Source: an uncultured Bacillota bacterium | Lineage (GTDB): Bacteria; Bacillota; Clostridia; Christensenellales; UBA1242 | NCBI GenBank assembly: GCA_945947685.1 | Contig: CAMEYT010000004.1 | Span: 1-10,804, forward strand | DNA: 10,804 nucleotides | Reading direction: 5' to 3' | Shown here: positions 6,066-10,804 of the stretch, piece by piece | Layout of the letters: the number at the start of each line of letters is the position of its first letter | Numbering within the stretch: position 1 is the first letter of the stretch | Position numbers and translations under genes: made by a program | The notes under the pieces: generated by a model | The model's database searches: none | The model's input: the letters and a program-made list of their open reading frames with translations, nothing else | What the model was told of the DNA's origin: nothing

Positions 6066-6338
6066 GTGAATAATTATATAAAAGAGAGGGTTTTATTAAT
6101 AGGAAGATATGTAAAAGAAACGAAGCAAACAGTTAGAGAAGCAGCGAAAGAATTTGGGATCAGTAAAAGTTCAGTGCATTTGGATTTATCAAAGAGATTA
6201 AAAAAAATTGACCCGAAACTATGGAAGGAAGTTAATGCAATTTTGTCAAACAACTTTAATGAAAAACATATAAGGGGGGGGGAAGCAACAAGAAAAAAAT
6301 ATTTATTAAAAATGCGAAATATGCAAACTTTTAATTAA
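6066..6338 (+). CDS. spoIIID: SpoIIID, mother-cell sporulation transcription factor
   Basis: SpoIIID is a small DNA-binding protein that activates and represses many sigma-E-dependent genes in the mother cell. The 90-residue protein follows the Bacillus protein closely: Y-I-K-E-R at the start, R-Y-V-K-E-T-K-Q-T-V-R, a helix-turn-helix at about 22-45 (A-A-K-E-F-G-I-S-K-S-S-V-H), and the H-I-R-G-G-E-A-T motif at 68-75 followed by a basic C-terminus. It starts with GTG; GGAGG (6056-6060) five bases upstream fixes the start. Nine consecutive Gs (6274-6282) encode the R-G-G-E part, striking in such AT-rich DNA. In many sporeformers mreB or mbl follows; here a convergent ttcA-type gene does. Confidence 0.96.
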   Translation: MNNYIKERVLLIGRYVKETKQTVREAAKEFGISKSSVHLDLSKRLKKIDPKLWKEVNAILSNNFNEKHIRGGEATRKKYLLKMRNMQTFN

Positions 6339-6438
6339 TAAAAAAATAAAATATAATATAAGATTAAAAAAATAAATTAAAGAAAAAAATAAATTAAAAA
6401 TTAAAAAAAATAATTAAATCGTGGAATATGCACTATTT
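6339..6438. other. A-rich, almost GC-free spacer
   Basis: About 80 bases after spoIIID consist nearly only of A and T with repeated AAAAAATAAATTAAA-like runs. I see no gene or structured RNA in it; it leads into the shared terminator. Confidence 0.6.
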
Positions 6439-6439
6439 T

Positions 6440-6471
6440 AAAAAATAACGCATTATTTTGCGTTATTTTTT
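6440..6471. terminator. Bidirectional terminator between spoIIID and the ttcA-type gene
   Basis: AAAAAATAACGCA (6440-6452) pairs perfectly with TGCGTTATTTTTT (6459-6471) around a 6-base loop. The 13-pair stem has an A-run on one side and a T-run on the other, so it can stop transcription from both convergent genes. Confidence 0.9.
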
Positions 6472-6473
6472 AA

Positions 6474-7202
6474 TTATTCTTCATTTTTTTTATTATTTTT
6501 TTCCCATAAATTAAATCTTTCTGGATGAGTAATTGCAGTAAATATTTTTTTCTTCGAGTCATCATAATTTTTATCTAATAATTTTAATAATTGTTTTATT
6601 TTTTCTCGTTGAGTGTGTTTATCTGCAGGACAAATGTTTTTGACAATAGGAAGATTTTTTGAATTTTCAATAATCTCATTTTCGGAGACAAAAAGCATAG
6701 GTCTAATAACAGTGATATCAGTGCGAGATAGATAAGTGGAAGGCTGAAAGGTTGACAGGCGTCCTTCAAAGAATAAGGACATTATGAACGTCTCAATTAA
6801 GTCGTCCATATGATGTCCAAGGGCAACTTTGTTGCATCCTAATTCTTTAGCAAAAGAATTTACTAACCCGCGACGCATATTTGCGCATAAACTACAGGGA
6901 TTTTTCTCCTTTCTAATATCAAAAATAATTTCAAAAACATTGGTTACTTTTTTATAAAATAGCACATCTATTTTTTTGCAATATTTCTCAATCTCAGAGA
7001 AGTCCATTTGTTCGTTGGATAAATCTATCGACACTGCAATTAGGTCAAATTTTTTGTCATAAAATGATTGCAATTTTTTAAGCGCAGTTAATAAAAGTAA
7101 ACTATCCTTACCGCCGGATAATCCAACAGCAATTTTATCTCCTTCTTCAATTAAGTTTTGTTCGCTACATAATTTTCTAATTAAGCTCAAAATTTTTCTC
7201 AT
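6474..7202 (-). CDS. ttcA: TtcA-family tRNA 2-thiocytidine synthase
   Basis: TtcA adds sulfur to cytidine 32 of certain tRNAs, using ATP and an iron-sulfur cluster. The 242-residue protein has the PP-loop S-G-G-K-D-S (29-34), which activates the base by adenylation, a C-S-L-C pair (Cys103, Cys106), A-L-G-H-H-M-D-D (127-134) and a late cysteine in C-P-A-D-K-H-T-Q-R-E (Cys201). The three cysteines correspond to the cluster ligands known for E. coli TtcA (Cys122, Cys125, Cys222). It is shorter than E. coli TtcA (311 residues), as is common in Firmicutes. I start it at the ATG at 7202-7200 because GGAG (7212-7209) lies six bases upstream; a longer reading to 7247 would run through the promoter. 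Related TtcA-like enzymes may have other tRNA targets, so the exact position modified is inferred. Confidence 0.87.
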   Translation of the reverse strand: MRKILSLIRKLCSEQNLIEEGDKIAVGLSGGKDSLLLLTALKKLQSFYDKKFDLIAVSIDLSNEQMDFSEIEKYCKKIDVLFYKKVTNVFEIIFDIRKEKNPCSLCANMRRGLVNSFAKELGCNKVALGHHMDDLIETFIMSLFFEGRLSTFQPSTYLSRTDITVIRPMLFVSENEIIENSKNLPIVKNICPADKHTQREKIKQLLKLLDKNYDDSKKKIFTAITHPERFNLWEKNNKKNEE

Positions 7203-7218
7203 AAATTTCTCCAAAAAT

Positions 7219-7247
7219 ATTCTAATATATTTGTCGAAAAAAATCAA
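7219..7247 (-). promoter_or_regulatory. Sigma-A-type promoter for the ttcA-type gene
   Basis: On the minus strand TTGATT (7247-7242) and TAGAAT (7224-7219) are spaced by 17 bases. Transcription would begin near 7212, leaving a leader of about ten bases that is little more than the ribosome site. Confidence 0.6.
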
Positions 7248-7251
7248 TAAG

Positions 7252-7263
7252 AAAAGATCTTTT
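7252..7263. repeat. 12-base perfect palindrome AAAAGATCTTTT
   Basis: This self-complementary sequence lies in the divergent spacer, four bases upstream of the minus-strand -35 box. An operator role is possible but unsupported; AT-rich DNA produces such palindromes easily. Confidence 0.3.
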
Positions 7264-7320
7264 TTGAAATAATTTTTTAGAAAAATATTTTATTTTTTAT
7301 TATATATATTATCTATTTAT

Positions 7321-7350
7321 TTGACATTTAATGACAAAATATTGTAAAAT
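7321..7350 (+). promoter_or_regulatory. Sigma-A-type promoter for the large lipoprotein
   Basis: A perfect TTGACA (7321-7326) and TAAAAT (7345-7350) are spaced by 18 bases. The predicted start near 7357 precedes a tandem AAAAAAAGGT-type repeat (7359-7370, 7371-7383), the second copy of which supplies the GGTGAT site for the upstream ATG. Confidence 0.75.
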
Positions 7351-7433
7351 TATTGTGTAAAAAAAGGTTGAAAAAAAAGGTGATGATTATGACTAATATT
7401 TTTCAAAATAAAAATAATAAATTAGGAGCAAAA

Positions 7434-10400
7434 ATGAAGAAATTAATTTATTCATTGTTGGGCGTATTTATATTTTTAGGCAGTTTTATTTTTGTTGCCT
7501 GTGGGGAAGAGGTTAAGGGAGAGATTAATATAACCTCTGATTATTTTATTTCCTCGGATGATATGCTGACAGAAATAAGAGAATCTGGCTATACTCTTTC
7601 GCAAGACGGATATAATATTAAACTCAGTCTAAATGAAGGGGATAGTCATACAACAACTTTAAAAGCAAAGGTCTTAAATGCAAATGACGGAAGAGTGAAG
7701 ATTTCTAATAACTATGAAAGCATTGTGCTAGCAGAAGCGAACTACGATGCTAAAACAGATGAATCAGAAATCACCCTAACAGCAAGAAGTGAAGGATTAG
7801 CAACTTTAATCATCAACAGCTACTCAGGTTCAGCAGATCCTGTTTTAGTAAATGTTTATGTTTATAGCGATTTAATTGGGTTATCACAAAAACAAGATAC
7901 TGATGGAAGTAAAAAGACTCAATATGTCGAAGTCGATAATGAAATTGAGTTAATAAGCAATAATTTCTTAATTATGTCATCACGTGAAGGTGGAGAAAGC
8001 AATAAGAGAAATATTGTATGGTCCTTTAAAGCTGATTTTGAAGAGGGATATACAGTATCAACAACAGAAGACAGCATAGCTTTAATAAAAAGTGGAACAA
8101 CTGTTGCAACGATTAAAAATAACAAATTGAAAGTTGAGAAAACTTATGATAAATCAAAAATAACATTAACGGCGACATCAAAGACATTAAATACAGATGT
8201 TATTCTTGAAATTCTAAATACGACAGAAGATAAATATGATACCATAACTTATGGAAGACAAGAGACAAATGTAGGAGAAGCTATTTCTACTTCTTCAATT
8301 TCGATAATTAGGAATAATGATGAAGCGGTGGATCACGAGGCTTATCTCAGAGTAAAATTTAATTCGAATTATGAATATGAAATTGTTCCTGTAGTTTACA
8401 TTTATGATGAAGTAAACAGTGAATATGTTGAGACAACGGATTATCTTGACGTCCTTTTAAATAGCGAACAAGATGGATATAATATTTATCTCATTCGAGG
8501 TAAAAAGAATTGCCCTCCGTCTGTAGTTTATGTCGGCTTCAATGCGATTTATAAAGACTATAATAAAATTGTAAAATCTTTCGACCCCACTCAAAGTAAA
8601 GAAAAACAGGGGCAAAAAATTGCAATCGCTCTATCCGATGTTGTAGATAATATGATTTTAACCTCGGACGATGGGTTAGTCCCAGATGGGGCAAGTTTTG
8701 ATTTATATCAAAAGTATGCTGATAACAAGGGAAAATATTTTAATATCCAACTCAAACCAGATACAGTTATATCTAGTATGAAGAAATATAACGTAACAGT
8801 TTCTTTTGAGAGTGCTTTACCAGCAGGTGCAGATGTTTCAAAATATATTATAGTAACAAAAGGGGCAGTTGAGCAAAAGCTTAACGGCAGTGGGAAAGAA
8901 TTTAAAATATCTAACATTGACTCAAATGAAAATTTGTATTTTATGGCGGGCGAAGCACTTGATGAAGGACAGAAGGTTATGGTTACTTTTACATCAGAAA
9001 GTGCCCCAAATATTAAAAAATCAATCACCTTTACAAGTGTTAAAGCTCCAACAGGGGATATGGATATTAATACGATCCCTCAATTTCTAGCTACAGATAA
9101 AGCAAATAATTCAAAAGTAATAAGCGTAGGAATAACAGGGATTAGTTCAACAAGAGGCTTATATCTCAGTTACGACAAAACTCTTCCAATAGATGTTTCA
9201 AGCTTGACATATGCTGACGGAAAGTTAGAATTTACTGTTACAAATAGACAAGCAAACTATGAAAACAATGAGATTAAATTTTATGTTAAGCATGAGAACG
9301 GAATGGCAGGAAATGCTCCAATTGAACTTTCTACATTTATTCCATTGTCAGAAGTGAAGATAACTCTTGACCCAACTACTTTAACTGGAGTTTCAAGTTA
9401 TACTTATATAGATGATTCATTATCAAGTCTTGTTATTACAAAAGGTTCAAGCGTAAAACTCAATTATAATGTAAAAGGGAAGTATACAGATGTCGCAGTG
9501 GAAATAGATGGCGAACCTAATGTGCCGGAAGATATATTTAAAAACGGAGTTCTCTTTGCAAAAGAGATTGGGAAAAATGAGGAAATTACACTTGAGTTTA
9601 ATGGATATGATGATTCACATAACGAAAAAAAGGAAATAAAAAAGTTTACTTATGAAGTATATGTTCCAGTTTCAACTTTGAGGGTAAATCAAACAACTGT
9701 AAACTTGATTTCGGAAGATTCATTGTCTCAAGAAGATGTTTCAAAATCAATTCAACATATAGTTATAGATTTGAGAAATGACACAAACGAAGTAACATAT
9801 AAAAACCTTGAAAACTTTAAGATGTCGATAAACGATACAGAATTAAAGACTTTGAGAGAATTGCTCGATGAGAATGAATCTTTCTCATTTGAGGGTGCAA
9901 CATATAAATATACAATTTCAAACATCTCAATTTCAGAGACTCAAATTGCATTTGATATTCAATCTAACACAACAAACGGATATGATTCATCTAGCAATAC
10001 TTTGAATGTTGAATACGAACAATACAACACATTTAGAACAGCAATTATACTTAATGTTAGAAATGCAACTCGCGTTAGTGAAGTTATATGGGAAAATGAA
10101 GTTGATTCAATTTATCTTGATACTTCATCAAATGATACCAAGGAAAGAAACTATGTATTTGTTACAACTTCTAAGCCAACAAACGCATATAATACAGAAC
10201 TTGTATACAAATTTATTCCAGATACAAACACTGATTCTTCGATAGTAAAAATAAGTAACGGCGTTGTTTCTCTAATGAGTTCGGCATTAATCAAGGGTGG
10301 AACAGGATATATTTATGTTATTCCAAAGGATGCAGTTAAGAGAAATAATGGTATTGAAGCTATCCCATATATTACCTTCGATGGGGAGGAATATAGCGAT

Positions 10401-10804
10401 GTTAAATGGATTTCACTGGCAGAAATCGGAAATAATTACGCTACTCTGATGAGTGATACAACATTCTTTGTTTCAGGTTTAAAAGAGAACGGAGAAAAGA
10501 ATTATGTCAACTTTAGCAAGATAGTTAAGAAGATTCGTTTAATTGTTGCAGATGGTGAAAGCCAAGCAACAGCATATAGAATTTATAGTGAACCTCAGTT
10601 AAAAGAAATTAATCCAACTAAGCATTATATCTTAATGAACGACATAACACTTGCAAACTGGAATACAAATATTTCATTGACAAAAGGCTCATTAAGTGGA
10701 TATGTCCCAGAAAACGCAACCCAAAAAATTAAGGGAGCATATTCAACAATTTCAATTAAATTCACAGAAACAAGTAAATCATTGTTCACTGAGATTGGCT
10801 CAGA
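7434..10804 (+). CDS. Large surface lipoprotein with Ig-like modules, 3' end outside window
   Basis: One reading frame is open from here to the window edge, at least 1,123 residues. The N-terminus is a lipoprotein signal (M-K-K-L, hydrophobic core, F-V-A-C, Cys23), so the protein should be anchored on the outer membrane face. It is mostly beta-type, Ser/Thr/Asn-rich, with few cysteines after the lipid site. Big_2-like bacterial Ig patterns occur at about 108-145 (S-E-I-T-L-T-A-R-S-E-G-L-A-T-L-I) and about 900-965 (I-S-N-G-V-V-S-L then G-T-G-Y-I-Y-V-I). From about 1,047 a new region starts (A-Y-R-I-Y-S-E-P-Q-L-K-E-I, then Y-I-L-M-N-D-I-T-L), which resembles the entry to GLUG/beta-helix repeats. 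Adhesion or matrix binding is a guess. ATG 7434 has GGAG five bases before it; an in-frame ATG at 7389 with its own GGTGAT would add 15 residues. No enzyme motif is seen. Confidence 0.85.
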   Translation, partial: MKKLIYSLLGVFIFLGSFIFVACGEEVKGEINITSDYFISSDDMLTEIRESGYTLSQDGYNIKLSLNEGDSHTTTLKAKVLNANDGRVKISNNYESIVLAEANYDAKTDESEITLTARSEGLATLIINSYSGSADPVLVNVYVYSDLIGLSQKQDTDGSKKTQYVEVDNEIELISNNFLIMSSREGGESNKRNIVWSFKADFEEGYTVSTTEDSIALIKSGTTVATIKNNKLKVEKTYDKSKITLTATSKTLNTDVILEILNTTEDKYDTITYGRQETNVGEAISTSSISIIRNNDEAVDHEAYLRVKFNSNYEYEIVPVVYIYDEVNSEYVETTDYLDVLLNSEQDGYNIYLIRGKKNCPPSVVYVGFNAIYKDYNKIVKSFDPTQSKEKQGQKIAIALSDVVDNMILTSDDGLVPDGASFDLYQKYADNKGKYFNIQLKPDTVISSMKKYNVTVSFESALPAGADVSKYIIVTKGAVEQKLNGSGKEFKISNIDSNENLYFMAGEALDEGQKVMVTFTSESAPNIKKSITFTSVKAPTGDMDINTIPQFLATDKANNSKVISVGITGISSTRGLYLSYDKTLPIDVSSLTYADGKLEFTVTNRQANYENNEIKFYVKHENGMAGNAPIELSTFIPLSEVKITLDPTTLTGVSSYTYIDDSLSSLVITKGSSVKLNYNVKGKYTDVAVEIDGEPNVPEDIFKNGVLFAKEIGKNEEITLEFNGYDDSHNEKKEIKKFTYEVYVPVSTLRVNQTTVNLISEDSLSQEDVSKSIQHIVIDLRNDTNEVTYKNLENFKMSINDTELKTLRELLDENESFSFEGATYKYTISNISISETQIAFDIQSNTTNGYDSSSNTLNVEYEQYNTFRTAIILNVRNATRVSEVIWENEVDSIYLDTSSNDTKERNYVFVTTSKPTNAYNTELVYKFIPDTNTDSSIVKISNGVVSLMSSALIKGGTGYIYVIPKDAVKRNNGIEAIPYITFDGEEYSDVKWISLAEIGNNYATLMSDTTFFVSGLKENGEKNYVNFSKIVKKIRLIVADGESQATAYRIYSEPQLKEINPTKHYILMNDITLANWNTNISLTKGSLSGYVPENATQKIKGAYSTISIKFTETSKSLFTEIGS

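Noticed and set aside
6339..6438. A small RNA gene or CRISPR-like repeat in the A-rich spacer
   Set aside because: The repeated A/T runs are irregular low complexity with no unit length, spacer structure or folded element.
7919..9028. Minus-strand open frames within the lipoprotein region (7919-8125, 8708-9028)
   Set aside because: They lie antisense to a continuous 3.4-kb frame, lack ribosome sites and give no recognisable protein; they are shadows.
9990..10245. Plus-strand frames at 8869-9090 and 10006-10245
   Set aside because: They overlap the large lipoprotein frame in another phase and give Leu/Gln-rich low-complexity products.

Overview
The window is AT-rich (very many A/T runs, Lys/Asn/Ile/Glu-rich proteins) and reads as chromosomal DNA of an endospore-forming, low-GC Firmicute, most likely an uncultured clostridial lineage. 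The support is SpoIIID, a SpoIIQ-like membrane-anchored M23 protein, strong purine-rich Shine-Dalgarno sites, near-consensus sigma-A promoters mostly with 17-base spacers, and U-tailed intrinsic terminators. TGA is not used as a sense codon. I see no phage, transposon, CRISPR, tRNA or rRNA signal.

Layout, left half. The window opens inside a GlmU-like sugar nucleotidyltransferase with left-handed beta-helix repeats (1-525). It overlaps pth (peptidyl-tRNA hydrolase, 525-1040) by one base, which matches the conserved glmU...pth neighbourhood of Firmicutes. A good promoter then drives a 606-residue PrsA/SurA-type foldase lipoprotein (1125-2945). Its terminator physically overlaps the promoter of a YbhN/LPG-synthase-TM (flippase-like) membrane protein (3011-4357), whose mRNA should be almost leaderless.

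Middle. A strong terminator hairpin follows the flippase-like gene, but the start codon of a small exported protein of unknown function (4395-4829) lies in the hairpin loop. Next come a SpoIIQ-like M23 protein with two altered active-site positions (4882-5556), a stand-alone acyl carrier protein gene with its own promoter and terminator (5647-5877), and spoIIID (6066-6338), which carries a run of nine Gs inside its conserved RGGEAT motif. SpoIIQ belongs to the forespore side and SpoIIID to the mother-cell side of sporulation, so this is a small sporulation cluster interrupted by a housekeeping acpP.

Right half. A bidirectional terminator separates spoIIID from a convergent TtcA-type tRNA thiolation gene (7202-6474, minus strand). 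Divergent from it is a very large lipoprotein gene (7434 to beyond 10804). The frame is open for the whole remaining 3.4 kb, and the protein has Ig-like (Big_2-like) modules and enters what looks like a GLUG/beta-helix region at the window edge.

I do not see a clear new multi-gene system. The best leads are the G9 tract in spoIIID, the terminator/promoter fusion giving a leaderless membrane-protein mRNA, the start codon inside a terminator hairpin, the GlmU-like protein that lacks the acetyltransferase end, and the altered SpoIIQ metal site.
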